Shown here in pieces: positions 33,695 through 43,282 of a DNA stretch of 45,188 bases (its first letter is position 1; each line of letters opens with the position of its first letter). This DNA comes from JAGTVG01 sp964389805 (GTDB taxonomy: Bacteria > Bacteroidota > Bacteroidia > Cytophagales > Cyclobacteriaceae). The notes under the pieces are model-generated. The model made no database searches and was not told the origin of the DNA. It saw only the letters and a list, made by a program, of their open reading frames with translations. The stretch is from positions 1 through 45,188 of the forward strand of contig CAYMFU010000220.1 in assembly GCA_964389805.1 (NCBI GenBank), in the 5' to 3' direction. The translations under genes were made by a program, and so were the position numbers.

Positions 33695-34909
33695 TTATTC
33701 TAAAGAACCATTCACCGGCTCGGCCAGTTTACCAGTAAATACGATTGCACCGGTGTATTTCTCCCTAACAATAAATATGAATGGTTTGTCGATCACATAA
33801 GCGGGATCCAAAAATGTGAGTTCCATGTCATTTTGAGTGCCCTCTATTTCCTTACTAAGGTTAAAATGGGTTTTGTGAATAAAATCAGATATAAATAGAT
33901 TTTGAGTTGGGTAATATCCTTCAATAACCCGCAAGGGTCCGGTCAATCCGAAATCAGGGAAGAGGCTTTTTAACCTGATCTCTGAATTAATTTCAAAATC
34001 TGGTAGTATCAGATCTTCATTTGATTCAGTAGTCAGATCTAAATAACCATTAACCAGATCAGGGGTTAAATTTTCAATCATTTTATTCAATGCATCGTAA
34101 CGGTTGGGAATGATCATGGTCAGGTTAAATTGTCCTCTGCCCAAAGGAATATCCAGCAATACAAAATCTTCCTGAACATATTTCTTATAAACTCCGTCCT
34201 TCAGGTTCAATCCTACACATGCAAACCTATCTCCATCTAAGGTATTAAAAAGAACCGGACCCGGGATCACCTTTTTAAATGGTAAGGCTTTACTGATATC
34301 AAAATAAAGCAAATTGATAATATAGGATTTGTCGGATGGAATTATGGTATCTACTACCTGATGTATCTTGCCATATGTTCTATTTTCAGCCCATTGGTTA
34401 ATTTTCCTGAGGTTTTTGGGATTCTCGAAGTTCAAATAATTTACATCCGCATCATAATAGGCCATAATCTTATCGCTGGATAAAGGATTAAACTCATTTT
34501 GAAAGTTGATCCACAGGCTGTTCCCATTTTCGAATCGTACATCCAGGTCCACATAATTCAGCATCCTGCCCAACTCATAATATGATTTATTGATCTCTAT
34601 GTCCCTTACTTCACTAATCTTCAGGAAATTCTTCAATTCTTCCTTTGGTTTCAATTCGAGAATATTCAAGGACATCCCTATTCCATTTCCCACTCCCAAT
34701 GATGAAAAAAGAATATTGTCCTCAGGAGCATTCTTATTAAGCATTCGCAGTAATTCAAAAGAGAATTCGTTGGAAGAATTCAGGAGTATCTCTTCCTCAA
34801 CGGTGAGGGGCCTGATCGAATGCATACCATTTGGATCGGTAGGTTCAGTCACACATGAAATGCTAATAAGCAGTATGATTAAAATGCCTAAGAGATGAAT
34901 TCTCTTCAT
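33695..34909 (-). CDS. Serpin-family lipoprotein
   Basis: 404 residues. The signal LGILIILLISISC ends in a lipobox Cys at about 19. The body is a serpin: NEFSFELLRML, NILFSSLGVGNGIGMSLN (the SPxS region), INQWAENRTYGKIHQVVD, LLYFDISKALPF and the C-terminal DKPFIFIVREKYTGAIVFTGKL. In inhibitory serpins a hinge rich in small residues (EEGTEAAAAT) leads into the reactive loop. Here that segment reads SKEIEGTQNDMELTFLDP, short and without the alanines. It may thus not trap proteases. It would be anchored in the periplasm or on the surface. Confidence 0.85.
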   Translation of the reverse strand: MKRIHLLGILIILLISISCVTEPTDPNGMHSIRPLTVEEEILLNSSNEFSFELLRMLNKNAPEDNILFSSLGVGNGIGMSLNILELKPKEELKNFLKISEVRDIEINKSYYELGRMLNYVDLDVRFENGNSLWINFQNEFNPLSSDKIMAYYDADVNYLNFENPKNLRKINQWAENRTYGKIHQVVDTIIPSDKSYIINLLYFDISKALPFKKVIPGPVLFNTLDGDRFACVGLNLKDGVYKKYVQEDFVLLDIPLGRGQFNLTMIIPNRYDALNKMIENLTPDLVNGYLDLTTESNEDLILPDFEINSEIRLKSLFPDFGLTGPLRVIEGYYPTQNLFISDFIHKTHFNLSKEIEGTQNDMELTFLDPAYVIDKPFIFIVREKYTGAIVFTGKLAEPVNGSLE

Positions 34910-35320
34910 ATTGATAAATTTTTGCCCTATAAATTTACGTAAACTTTTTACTTATATGAAATACACGCAAACTCATATAAAGGTTTAAACATTCAGGAAA
35001 AATTTTTAATTTCCAATAAAATAACGATGTCAACAGAAGCTTATTGGTTTAATTACTTTCTGTATTTCCCTTAAAATGAGTAAACAAATTTTATTTGAAG
35101 AGTACACATGCCGGAAAATGATGATAATTCTACCTATACCAGGTTAACCTGTCCAAACAATAGTTCTGAAAAAGATATACGAAAAGGAAGCCTGAGATGA
35201 TTTATAATTTGAAAATTAAAACACATAAAAAACCAGGAGTCAATTTTCCACAGAATGATACATACTAAAAAAATTTAAACCTGGCTTATATCTTAGATTA
35301 CACTGTAATCAGGTCTTCAA
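34910..35320. other. 411-bp gap without a gene
   Basis: Upstream region of the serpin gene and downstream region of icd. I see no recognisable -33/-7 pair, no hairpin with T-run and no small gene. A perfect 12-base palindrome at 35140-35151 is expected by chance. Confidence 0.5.
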
Positions 35321-36547
35321 TTACATGTTATTTACTATTTCCTGACCGAATTCAGAGCATTTCAGTAAAGTCGCACCTTCCATCAGTCTTTCAAAGTCAT
35401 AGGTCACCCTTTTGGATTCAATTGCTTTCTCCAGACCTTTATAAATCAAATCCGCTGCTTCCTGCCATCCAAGATATTCGAACATCATTGCACCGGAAAG
35501 AATTACTGAACCAGGATTTACTTTATCCTGCCCTGCATATTTGGGTGCGGTTCCATGTGTGGCTTCGAAAATAGCATGACCTGTCTCATAATTTATATTG
35601 GCCCCGGGAGCAATGCCTATACCGCCAACTATGGCAGCCAGGGCATCAGAAATATAATCCCCATTTAAGTTCAAGGTAGCGATGATTGAATATTCTGCTG
35701 GCCGTGTTAATATCTGTTGTAAAAATGCATCAGCTATTACATCCTTGATAATGATCTTATGCCCATTTTTGTTGATAATTTGCCATGGTCCACCATCAAG
35801 GTTTTCAGCGCCATATTCTTTTTTGGCCAGGTTATAGCCCCAATCCATGAAAGCGCCTTCAGTGAATTTCATGATGTTGCCTTTATGTACAAGGGTTACA
35901 GAATCACGACCCTTACTGATGGCATACTCTATGGCCGATCTTACCAGCCGTTCGGTTCCTTCGATCGAAACAGGTTTTATCCCGTATCCTGCTGTTCCAG
36001 GGAATCTTACCTTCTGGAACTTATCGGGAAACATGCTTTTAAATTTATCAGCAAATTGACTAGCTTCTTCTGAGCCTTGCTGGAATTCAATCCCTGCATA
36101 TATGTCTTCAGTGTTTTCTCTGAAGATCACCATATCTGTCTTTGATGGATCTTTTACCGGTGATGGTGTTCCCTTAAACCAACGGACCGGTCGAACACAT
36201 GCAAACAGGTCTAGTTTTTGCCTCAGGGCAACATTCAAGGATCTGATACCTCCACCTACTGGTGTCGTTAAAGGTCCTTTAATACCAACAAGGTATTCCC
36301 TAAAAGTGGCAAGTGTTTCGTCCGGGAGCCAGCTGTTAAATTTATCGAAAGCCTTCTGTCCGGCATACACTTCTTTCCAGTTGATCTCTTTGGAACCATT
36401 ATAGGCTTTTGCAACCGCATTGTCAAATACCAGTTTCGAAGCAGGCCAGATATCCACGCCGGTTCCGTCACCTTCGATGAAAGGAATTACTGGATTATCC
36501 GGGACTTGAAGTTTGCCATTTTGAATAGTAATCTTTTGTTCACTCAT
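35321..36547 (-). CDS. icd: NADP-dependent isocitrate dehydrogenase
   Basis: 408 residues, the homodimeric E. coli-type enzyme of the TCA cycle: isocitrate + NADP to 2-oxoglutarate, CO2 and NADPH. IPFIEGDGTGVDIWPAS starts the fold; GPLTTPVGGGIRSLNVALRQ contains the substrate-binding Ser that AceK phosphorylates in E. coli; FRENTEDIYAGIE and NLNGDYISDALAA bind isocitrate and metal; ATHGTAPKYAG is the cofactor loop. NADP specificity is judged from the overall family. Solitary gene. Confidence 0.95.
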   Translation of the reverse strand: MSEQKITIQNGKLQVPDNPVIPFIEGDGTGVDIWPASKLVFDNAVAKAYNGSKEINWKEVYAGQKAFDKFNSWLPDETLATFREYLVGIKGPLTTPVGGGIRSLNVALRQKLDLFACVRPVRWFKGTPSPVKDPSKTDMVIFRENTEDIYAGIEFQQGSEEASQFADKFKSMFPDKFQKVRFPGTAGYGIKPVSIEGTERLVRSAIEYAISKGRDSVTLVHKGNIMKFTEGAFMDWGYNLAKKEYGAENLDGGPWQIINKNGHKIIIKDVIADAFLQQILTRPAEYSIIATLNLNGDYISDALAAIVGGIGIAPGANINYETGHAIFEATHGTAPKYAGQDKVNPGSVILSGAMMFEYLGWQEAADLIYKGLEKAIESKRVTYDFERLMEGATLLKCSEFGQEIVNNM

Positions 36548-36643
36548 TTTTACTAATGGTTTTCTACTTGTATGAAAATAAGAAAAATCGTTTCAAAAAA
36601 TCATGACTGAGGGATCACTCCGGGCAGTCATAGCAAATATAGG

Positions 36644-37429
36644 TCATTTTTTCTTTTTCCGGCTCCTGCTGTTATATTTCTCGTAGCTGAAGGATTTTCT
36701 GGGTTCACGATCTATAACAAAAGTGTATTTTATGAACACAGTGAGGTATTTGTCATTATTAGGACTGGCTGAGCTTTTATACCCATCAAGAAAGTCAGTT
36801 TTAGTGAACCTGTAATTTCCTTCCAGGCTTAACTTATTATATTTATCGAAGTAGTAGCTAACTCCGGCTCCAATCGGATAGATAATAGATGCTTTGGAAT
36901 AATCATAATTTAAGAAGGTAGTATCAATTTCAGCTTCATTACCTTCAAGGCCTCCTTCGAGGTTGTGATTCGGAAAAAATACCACCTGGCCTATACCGCC
37001 AAATATATATGGATTCCATCTTTTAAACTGACCATCGATGCGGCTTTGCCGGAAAAGATCGATCATTCCATTTATATAGTAATCAAAATTAATTGAAGAA
37101 AATTCACGACTGTGTTTTATTTGTGTAAATCCTGATTTTGAAGATAACCTGAAAACGTTGATTTCAGCTCTCAGACTGATCCTTTCAAAAAAACGATATG
37201 CAAGACCTGCACCAATACCGGGATTTAAATAATAGTTCTGGTTTACAAAGTTGCTCATCCCTGCAAATTCTCCATCATATATGGCCGTTCCCAGACCTAT
37301 AGATACAGAAAACCGATTAAGGTAAGGATTAAACCTGGATTCATTATAATTATATGGCTTGTTTTGAGCATGGCTGGTAAGCATGCTGGCCCATAAAAAT
37401 ATGGTCAAATATATACTGCTGGTTTTCAT
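36644..37429 (-). CDS. Outer-membrane beta-barrel protein (DUF6089/PorG-like)
   Basis: 261 residues with a signal peptide (cut after LTSHAQ). It has eight or so amphipathic strands; PYLNRFSVSIGLGTAIYDGEFAGM and NPGIGAGLAYRFFERISLRAEINVF resemble DUF6089/PorG-type barrels. The barrel ends near TVFIKYTFVI and is followed by a very basic tail (SRSRKKKK). PorG is a type IX secretion accessory protein, but I cannot tell the two groups apart here. It lies 11 bp downstream of panB and may be cotranscribed. Confidence 0.65.
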   Translation of the reverse strand: MKTSSIYLTIFLWASMLTSHAQNKPYNYNESRFNPYLNRFSVSIGLGTAIYDGEFAGMSNFVNQNYYLNPGIGAGLAYRFFERISLRAEINVFRLSSKSGFTQIKHSREFSSINFDYYINGMIDLFRQSRIDGQFKRWNPYIFGGIGQVVFFPNHNLEGGLEGNEAEIDTTFLNYDYSKASIIYPIGAGVSYYFDKYNKLSLEGNYRFTKTDFLDGYKSSASPNNDKYLTVFIKYTFVIDREPRKSFSYEKYNSRSRKKKK

Positions 37430-37440
37430 AGTCTGGTGCT

Positions 37441-38265
37441 TTAATAGCTTTCCCCTTGATTTGGGAATGAACCACTTTTTATATCATGGATATAACGTTT
37501 TATTGCTTCAGATATTACCGTATTCAAATCCGCATACCGCCTTAAAAATCGCGGATTAAAATCCTTATTGATCCCAAGAACATCATGCATGACAAGCACT
37601 TGCCCATCCGTATAAGGCCCTGCACCTATGCCAATTACCGGAATCCTCAATTCTGACGATGCCGTTTTCGCAAGGGAGGCAGGTATTTTTTCAAGAACAA
37701 TGGCAAAACAGCCACATCTTTCAAGTTCTAGGGCATCTTCAATCAGTTTTTCTGCCTCTTCCTCTTCTTTTGCCCTAACAGTATACGTTCCGAATTTATA
37801 GATGGATTGAGGCATTAAGCCCAGGTGCCCCATTACCGGAACACCAGCTGATAATACCCGCATTATGGATTCTTTAATTTCTTTTCCACCTTCCATTTTT
37901 ACTGCATGAGCACCGGATTCCTTCATAATACGGATGGCTGATTTCAATGCTTCTGATGAACTCCCCTGATAGGATCCGAAAGGTATGTCCACTACTACCA
38001 AAGCCCTTTTTGCCGCCTTAACAACAGCTGTAGCATGATAGATCATCTGATCGAGTGTGATTGGCAGTGTCGTTTCATGACCCGCCATTACGTTGGAGGC
38101 AGAATCGCCAACCAGGATAACCTCGATGCCCGAAGCATCAACGATTTTACCTAAGGAATAATCATATGCCGTCAACATGGATATTTTCTCGCCCTTTTCT
38201 TTAAGTTCCCTGAGCGTGTGCGTTGTAACCCGTACTATTTCGTCCTTATGTTTTGACATTTGCAA
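37441..38265 (-). CDS. panB: 3-methyl-2-oxobutanoate hydroxymethyltransferase
   Basis: 274 residues. Transfers a hydroxymethyl group from methylene-THF to 2-ketoisovalerate in pantothenate synthesis. MLTAYDYSLGKIVDASGIEVILVGDSASNV and the TTLPITLDQM block are conserved, as are HLGLMPQS and the GIGAGPYTDGQVLVMHD loop. Full length. Its start abuts the stop of the preceding phosphoribosyltransferase gene. Confidence 0.95.
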   Translation of the reverse strand: MQMSKHKDEIVRVTTHTLRELKEKGEKISMLTAYDYSLGKIVDASGIEVILVGDSASNVMAGHETTLPITLDQMIYHATAVVKAAKRALVVVDIPFGSYQGSSSEALKSAIRIMKESGAHAVKMEGGKEIKESIMRVLSAGVPVMGHLGLMPQSIYKFGTYTVRAKEEEEAEKLIEDALELERCGCFAIVLEKIPASLAKTASSELRIPVIGIGAGPYTDGQVLVMHDVLGINKDFNPRFLRRYADLNTVISEAIKRYIHDIKSGSFPNQGESY

Positions 38266-38772
38266 TCAATATAGATAGACACCAAAGCCCTTTTTATCCA
38301 GGTTTACCTGTATATGCTCATTTAAAGTTGTTGACAATTCATATCCTGTGTAATTGCTATTTACCGGGAAAATCTCGTAACTCCTATTTATCAATACGGC
38401 TACCTGAATCTTTTTAACATCCACTTCGAGAAATGGTTTCATTCCCAGGATAAAGGTTTTCCCGGTATGCAGCACATCATCCACAATGATCACCGTTTTG
38501 CCTGAAGCCAAACCAGGATCAATATCTAATTCCACTTTACTATTCATTTTACCTTTTTTGTCCAGTATAATCTTGACAAGCGTCAGTTTAAATGGAGTGA
38601 TGTGGGATAGTTCCCCGACTAACATTTTTGCCAGTTTAAATCCTTCAGTAGGAATTCCAGCAATGATCAATTCCTTCTCCGAAATATTATTTTCGTATAT
38701 TTCGAAAGCAATCCGTTTTACTTTTTGAAAGATCTGATTTTTATCCAGTATAAGATCCTTAACCTCTTGCAT
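38266..38772 (-). CDS. Type I phosphoribosyltransferase (PyrR-like)
   Basis: 168 residues with the PRPP-binding signature VIIVDDVLHTGKT and an AGIPTEGFKLAKML loop resembling PyrR and hypoxanthine phosphoribosyltransferases. PyrR members have uracil phosphoribosyltransferase or RNA-binding control functions; in Bacteroidota their role is not settled. It directly precedes panB without a gap and follows the Lrp gene by 14 bp. Confidence 0.8.
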   Translation of the reverse strand: MQEVKDLILDKNQIFQKVKRIAFEIYENNISEKELIIAGIPTEGFKLAKMLVGELSHITPFKLTLVKIILDKKGKMNSKVELDIDPGLASGKTVIIVDDVLHTGKTFILGMKPFLEVDVKKIQVAVLINRSYEIFPVNSNYTGYELSTTLNEHIQVNLDKKGFGVYLY

Positions 38773-38786
38773 GCTAATATTATTTT

Positions 38787-39278
38787 TTAGTGATCGTCAA
38801 TTGAATCCGGAATAGGCATAACCTTACTGTCTTTAAAAGTAGATAACACTACCATGGATTGCATGTTGTCGACTACCTTAATGTCACTTACCTTTTCCAG
38901 CATCAGTTTCTGATATGCAGGAATGTCTTTTGAAATGATCTTCAGGATAAAGTCACCTGCTCCTGTAATATGATGGCATTCAATCACCTCGTCGACCGTA
39001 TTGATCTCCTCTATAAATTTATCGATGTTTTCTTTGTTATGACCGCTTAATGTTACAAGTACGAAGGTTGTTACGCCTAGTCCTATCTTAGATATGTCCA
39101 GTTTAGCATGGTAACTATTAATAACACCGAGGTTTTCTAATTTCTTAACCCTTTCCAGGGTAGGTGCTGGTGACAGCCCGATGTCTTTGCTGAGTTGTGC
39201 ATTGGTAATCTTTGCACTCTTCTGTAAGATTTCGAGAATTTTCCTGTCAATTTTGTCAAATTTCAAATGATGTGCCAT
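38787..39278 (-). CDS. Lrp/AsnC family transcriptional regulator
   Basis: 163 residues. The N-terminal winged HTH (DRKILEILQKSAKITNAQLSKDIGLSPAPTLERVKKLE) is followed by the RAM ligand-binding domain (VTTFVLVTLSG, IECHHITGAGDFILKI). These proteins sense amino acids and bind AT-rich dyads. It is first in a three-gene leftward unit with the phosphoribosyltransferase and panB, and divergent from an M42 peptidase. A near-palindrome at 39466-39491 could be its operator. Confidence 0.92.
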   Translation of the reverse strand: MAHHLKFDKIDRKILEILQKSAKITNAQLSKDIGLSPAPTLERVKKLENLGVINSYHAKLDISKIGLGVTTFVLVTLSGHNKENIDKFIEEINTVDEVIECHHITGAGDFILKIISKDIPAYQKLMLEKVSDIKVVDNMQSMVVLSTFKDSKVMPIPDSIDDH

Positions 39279-39465
39279 TTCAATATCAAAATTTTATTCT
39301 GATCAAAGTTAAGAATTTTATCATTTGTTTTATAAATATGGCCAAATCTTTAATAAAATGTGCTAATATTCTTCTTCGACCAATATTTTCATTTCGCCAT
39401 TCTATACCCTATGCGATCTATAATCTAAACCCGGTTTTTCAGAAATTATTGTTTTGGATGTCGTT

Positions 39466-39491
39466 ATTTGGTGTATATTTAGACGCCAAAT
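39466..39491. promoter_or_regulatory. Near-palindrome, possible Lrp/AsnC operator
   Basis: ATTTGGTGT (39466-39474) and ACGCCAAAT (39483-39491) are inverted, with one mismatch, around an AT-rich 8-base centre. It lies 12 bases before the M42 peptidase ATG, between divergent genes. Overlap with its promoter region fits a regulator site. Assignment to the adjacent Lrp-like protein is inference. Confidence 0.4.
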
Positions 39492-39503
39492 TAAATTAAT
39501 TTC

Positions 39504-40574
39504 ATGAATAAGGTTAGCAAACAATTTCTTTATACCTATTTGAACAATGTATCTCCGACTGGTCATGAATATTCTGGCCAGAAGATATGGTTGGATTATA
39601 TTAAAAAGTATATTGATGATTACATTGTAGACAATTATGGGACAGTCGTGGGTGTAATCAATCCTTCAGCAGAATATAAGGTGGTGATTGAGGCCCATGC
39701 TGATGAGATATCCTGGTTTATTAATTACATATCAAAAGAGGGATATATTTATGTGATTAGAAACGGGGGGTCAGATTTTCAGATAGCCCCATCCAAAAAG
39801 GCTTTGATCCATACTGATAAAGGGCCTGTACCTGCAGTATTTGGATGGCCTGCCATCCATGTTCGCGATCCTAAAAGCGAACCTAAGATGAATGAAGAGA
39901 CCATAGTTTTGGATTGCGGTTGTGATTCCAGCGAAGAAGTAAAAAAATTGGGTATTCATGTGGGCAATGTGGTTACCTTCGATGACGACCTGATGGAACT
40001 CAATAAAAAATACCTGGTTGGTAGAGCTCTGGATAATCGCATTGGTGGATTTATGATTGCAGAAGTTGCCAGAAGGTTATCTGAAAATAAAGCCAAATTA
40101 CCGTTTGGTTTATATATTACGAATGCGGTTCAGGAAGAAATTGGACTAAAGGGAGCAGAAATGATTGCTGAAAATATTAATCCTGAACTTGCTGTAATTA
40201 CTGATGTGACTCATGATACACATTCCCCGCATTATAATAAAATTAAAGAAGGAGACCTTAAGGCTGGTAAAGGACCGGTCCTTACATATGCCCCCGCGGT
40301 GCACAACAATGTATTGAAAAACATTATCCAGGTTGCTGAAAAGAACAAGATACCTTTCCAGAGATCTGCCAGTTCCAGGATCACCGGAACTGACACAGAT
40401 GCTTTTGCTTATTCAGGGAGCGGCGTGCCTTCAGCATTGATCTCCCTGCCTTTGAAATATATGCACACAACGGTGGAGATGGCCCATATGAAAGATATTG
40501 AAAATATTATTAAGCTATTCGTGGCATTCCTTTCACAGTTAAAGGAAGGGTATGATTACCGCTACCTGAAGTAA
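39504..40574 (+). CDS. M42-family metallo-aminopeptidase
   Basis: 356 residues. Metal-binding and catalytic residues are in place: EAHADEISW (first His), GRALDNRIGG (bridging Asp), VQEEIGLKGA (catalytic Glu pair), ITDVTHD, and the last His in YMHTTVEM. Such enzymes form large tetrahedral assemblies that trim peptides in the cytoplasm. Full length. It is divergent from the Lrp gene, convergent with aroA. Confidence 0.93.
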   Translation: MNKVSKQFLYTYLNNVSPTGHEYSGQKIWLDYIKKYIDDYIVDNYGTVVGVINPSAEYKVVIEAHADEISWFINYISKEGYIYVIRNGGSDFQIAPSKKALIHTDKGPVPAVFGWPAIHVRDPKSEPKMNEETIVLDCGCDSSEEVKKLGIHVGNVVTFDDDLMELNKKYLVGRALDNRIGGFMIAEVARRLSENKAKLPFGLYITNAVQEEIGLKGAEMIAENINPELAVITDVTHDTHSPHYNKIKEGDLKAGKGPVLTYAPAVHNNVLKNIIQVAEKNKIPFQRSASSRITGTDTDAFAYSGSGVPSALISLPLKYMHTTVEMAHMKDIENIIKLFVAFLSQLKEGYDYRYLK

Positions 40575-40614
40575 ACGGATATTGCCCTCTAGCGGGAATT
40601 TAGATTATAAAAGA

Positions 40615-41862
40615 TCAGATTTGTTCAATTGAGAATCCAGCCTTACTCATATCTTCCCAGAATGAAGGATAGGATTTTTGTACTACAGAAGCGTTTTCAA
40701 TGCTTATGTCTGTTTTGGTAGCCAAGGGTGCGAAAGCCATAGCCATTCGGTGGTCATCATAGGTATTAATAAAAAGCTTCTGAGGTATCATTTTCTCCTG
40801 TCCCGGAATTAATTCCCATTCATGTTGGTTGTTCTCAATCAACTTACCCCCAATTTTCAATAACTCATTTTGCAAGGCTGCGATCCTGTCGGTTTCCTTA
40901 ATCCGAAGACTTTCCAGACCTGTCATATGAGCAGAAATACCTTTAGAAGCACAGACCACGGCTACTGTTTGAGCCAGGTCCGGGATATCCGCAAAATCAA
41001 TTTCCACATGATCAAGATTTTTCGTTTTAGTTAAGAGCAGGCCCTCTTCGTTAAATTCACTTTTGACACCCAGTTCTATCATTATATCTTTTATGCGGCT
41101 GTCTCCCTGGTAGGAAGGCAAATAAAATCCTTTCAGCAAAATTCGGGCTTCATCAGCCAGGGCAGTAACTGCATACCAATAGGAAGCACCGGACCAATCA
41201 GGATCGACTTTAAAAACTGATTCATTATATTTCCTTGCCGGTACATGTATTATATTTCCATCCGCTATACCTGAAACGCCAAAATGCTCCATGATGCCCA
41301 GGGTCATATCTATATATGGCCTGCTTCCTATTTTTCCAGTAAGTTCCAGTGTCAAGCCATTCTCCAGTTTGGGGCCAATCATCAATATTGCAGAGATATA
41401 CTGACTGCTTACGTCTCCCTTCATTTTTAATTCTGAAAGCCCTGTGCTCTGGAATCCTTTAATGTGCAAGGGTGGATAACCCTGCTTACCTACATATTCA
41501 ATTTTTGCGCCAAGTTGCCTTAAGGCATCGACAAGTATACTTATAGGTCTTTCGCACATGCGAGGTGTTCCGGTAATGATCCGGTCTTTGCCTTCAATTG
41601 CCAGATAAGCTGTCAGGAATCTCATAGTAGTTCCCGCATCTATCACGTCCAGTGTGTGTTCTTCAGAGCAAAGAAGCCTATGCATAGTTTGGGTATCCCT
41701 GGCGGTTGAAAGGTTGGCAATCTCTCCTTTCCCGGCTATCGCTCTGATGATCAAAGCCCGGTTACTCTCACTTTTCGAAGCAGGTACAGAAATTTTGCAA
41801 GCTCCTACTTTAGGTAATCTTTTAATTTCGATATGATGCTTATTCTCGAACATAATTAGCAT
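40615..41862 (-). CDS. aroA: 3-phosphoshikimate 1-carboxyvinyltransferase (EPSP synthase)
   Basis: 415 residues. Joins shikimate-3-phosphate and PEP. SKSESNRALIIRAIAG, DAGTTMRFLTAYLA, SSQYISAILM, DWSGASYW, ESLRIKETDRIAALQNEL and NTYDDHRMAMAFA are all present. The fourth codon is also Met (start at 41853), which is as likely as the first. It belongs to a shikimate-pathway group with aroB and the DAHP synthase gene, all leftward, separated from aroB by 379 bp containing a small rightward gene. Confidence 0.95.
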   Translation of the reverse strand: MLIMFENKHHIEIKRLPKVGACKISVPASKSESNRALIIRAIAGKGEIANLSTARDTQTMHRLLCSEEHTLDVIDAGTTMRFLTAYLAIEGKDRIITGTPRMCERPISILVDALRQLGAKIEYVGKQGYPPLHIKGFQSTGLSELKMKGDVSSQYISAILMIGPKLENGLTLELTGKIGSRPYIDMTLGIMEHFGVSGIADGNIIHVPARKYNESVFKVDPDWSGASYWYAVTALADEARILLKGFYLPSYQGDSRIKDIMIELGVKSEFNEEGLLLTKTKNLDHVEIDFADIPDLAQTVAVVCASKGISAHMTGLESLRIKETDRIAALQNELLKIGGKLIENNQHEWELIPGQEKMIPQKLFINTYDDHRMAMAFAPLATKTDISIENASVVQKSYPSFWEDMSKAGFSIEQI

Positions 41863-42053
41863 TATACCATTAAAATTACAGCCATTTTGATCACGATGAA
41901 TCAGATTATGGTCTTTTTAATGCCAGATTAAGGCGAAAAGTACTTTTTTTTAATAATTCTAATAAAAAATTTCATTATTTAAAGTTTTCTTCTTATCTTG
42001 AGGGCAACATTTATTACGAAAACCAGGTATAAATAGTAGAAACCAATTGCATT

Positions 42054-42245
42054 ATGAAAAGTTTAATTAAAATTCTAGCTGTTGTAGGCACGGGAATGAT
42101 AATTGGAACCGTAGCAGGTAAATATTTAAAATCGGAACGCAAACAAGCAGGGAAAGTTATAAAGGACCTTTTTGCGGACAGTAAATTATTTTCACGTTCA
42201 GATGTTAATAAAAACCAGGCCGAGCTTGAAATGTATTTTATTTAG
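42054..42245 (+). CDS. Small YtxH-like membrane-anchored protein
   Basis: 63 residues. An N-terminal hydrophobic, glycine-rich helix (ILAVVGTGMIIGTVAGKYL) is followed by a basic, helical tail, as in YtxH-domain proteins. Function unknown. It lies opposite to the aro genes, and its stop overlaps the aroB stop by three bases. Confidence 0.6.
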   Translation: MKSLIKILAVVGTGMIIGTVAGKYLKSERKQAGKVIKDLFADSKLFSRSDVNKNQAELEMYFI

Positions 42246-43282
42246 TGCTGTGCATATAATTGCAATACCTTCCTGATCTCATTTTGTTCAACCCCCACGT
42301 TGAATACTGAGTTGCCTATGTCCTTCAGTAGGGAAAAATTGATAACTCCCTTTTCATTTTTCTTATCCTGAAGGCAAAGGAGTGTTATTTCTTCGATATC
42401 ATCCTTAGAAATTAAGATCCTGCCAAAAGTTTTTAATATGTAAGCTTCAATGTTTTTTACTGATGATTCAGGAAGATCGCAATACTTTGCTGAAAGATAG
42501 GTTTCGCATATCATCCCGGCTGCAATGGCCTCACCGTGCAATAGTCTTTTCTCATCTTTTTGTAGAAAATAGCTTTCGATCGCATGACCAATTGTATGTC
42601 CGAAATTCAGGATCTTCCTTAGGCCTTTTTCGAATGGATCTTCTTCAACTACCTTTTTCTTTACATCCACAGAGTGTTTCACAATGCCGGACCAATTCTG
42701 ATCTTTAAAATCGACAGCGGAAATCATTTCCCAATAGGATGCATCTGCAATCAGGCAGTGTTTGATCACTTCCGCAAATCCTGATCGTAGTTCTCTGGCT
42801 GGAAGTGTATTCAGGAACTTTGTATCAATAAATACCTTCTCAGGATCTTCAAAAACACCTATGTGGTTTTTAAATCCCAGAAAATCAACGCCTAATTTAC
42901 CTCCCACGCTGGCATCAACCTGTGACAACAAGGTGGTTGGGATATTTACGAAGTCGATCCCTCTTTTATAGGTAGCAGCACAAAATCCACCCATATCGCC
43001 GATAACGCCACCGCCAAGATTGACCAGCAGAGATTTTCTTTCAAAGTGATTGTCCGTTAATTCTTTCCAGATATGAATGCAGGTATCCAGTGTTTTCTGT
43101 TCTTCCCCACTTTTAATCTCAATTATATCAGTGGGTTTGATTGCCTTATGTACCAGGGGCAGACAGTACAATCTGGTATTCTCATCGACAAGGACCGCCA
43201 CCTTATCATAATCTGATGAATTAAAAAATGCCTGTATGTTGACGGATATATTCTGACTTATTTCAATTTCCTCAGGAAGCAT
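42242..43282 (-). CDS. aroB: 3-dehydroquinate synthase
   Basis: 346 residues. Converts DAHP to 3-dehydroquinate using NAD and a metal. NLGGGVIGDMGGFCAATYKRGIDFVNIPTTLLSQVDASVGGKLGVD is the core signature region in order (positions about 88-132), followed by FAEVIKH and NFGHTIGHAIE with metal-binding residues. Slightly short but complete. Its start overlaps the end of the DAHP synthase gene by 11 bases, consistent with coupling. Confidence 0.95.
   Translation of the reverse strand: MLPEEIEISQNISVNIQAFFNSSDYDKVAVLVDENTRLYCLPLVHKAIKPTDIIEIKSGEEQKTLDTCIHIWKELTDNHFERKSLLVNLGGGVIGDMGGFCAATYKRGIDFVNIPTTLLSQVDASVGGKLGVDFLGFKNHIGVFEDPEKVFIDTKFLNTLPARELRSGFAEVIKHCLIADASYWEMISAVDFKDQNWSGIVKHSVDVKKKVVEEDPFEKGLRKILNFGHTIGHAIESYFLQKDEKRLLHGEAIAAGMICETYLSAKYCDLPESSVKNIEAYILKTFGRILISKDDIEEITLLCLQDKKNEKGVINFSLLKDIGNSVFNVGVEQNEIRKVLQLYAQH

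Noticed and set aside
35140..35151. Perfect 12-base palindrome CAGGTTAACCTG
   Set aside because: About ten such palindromes are expected by chance in 45 kb, and it is not near a promoter-like element.
35231..35286. CCAGG / CCTGG arms downstream of icd
   Set aside because: The arms are short and widely separated, with no stable hairpin by eye.
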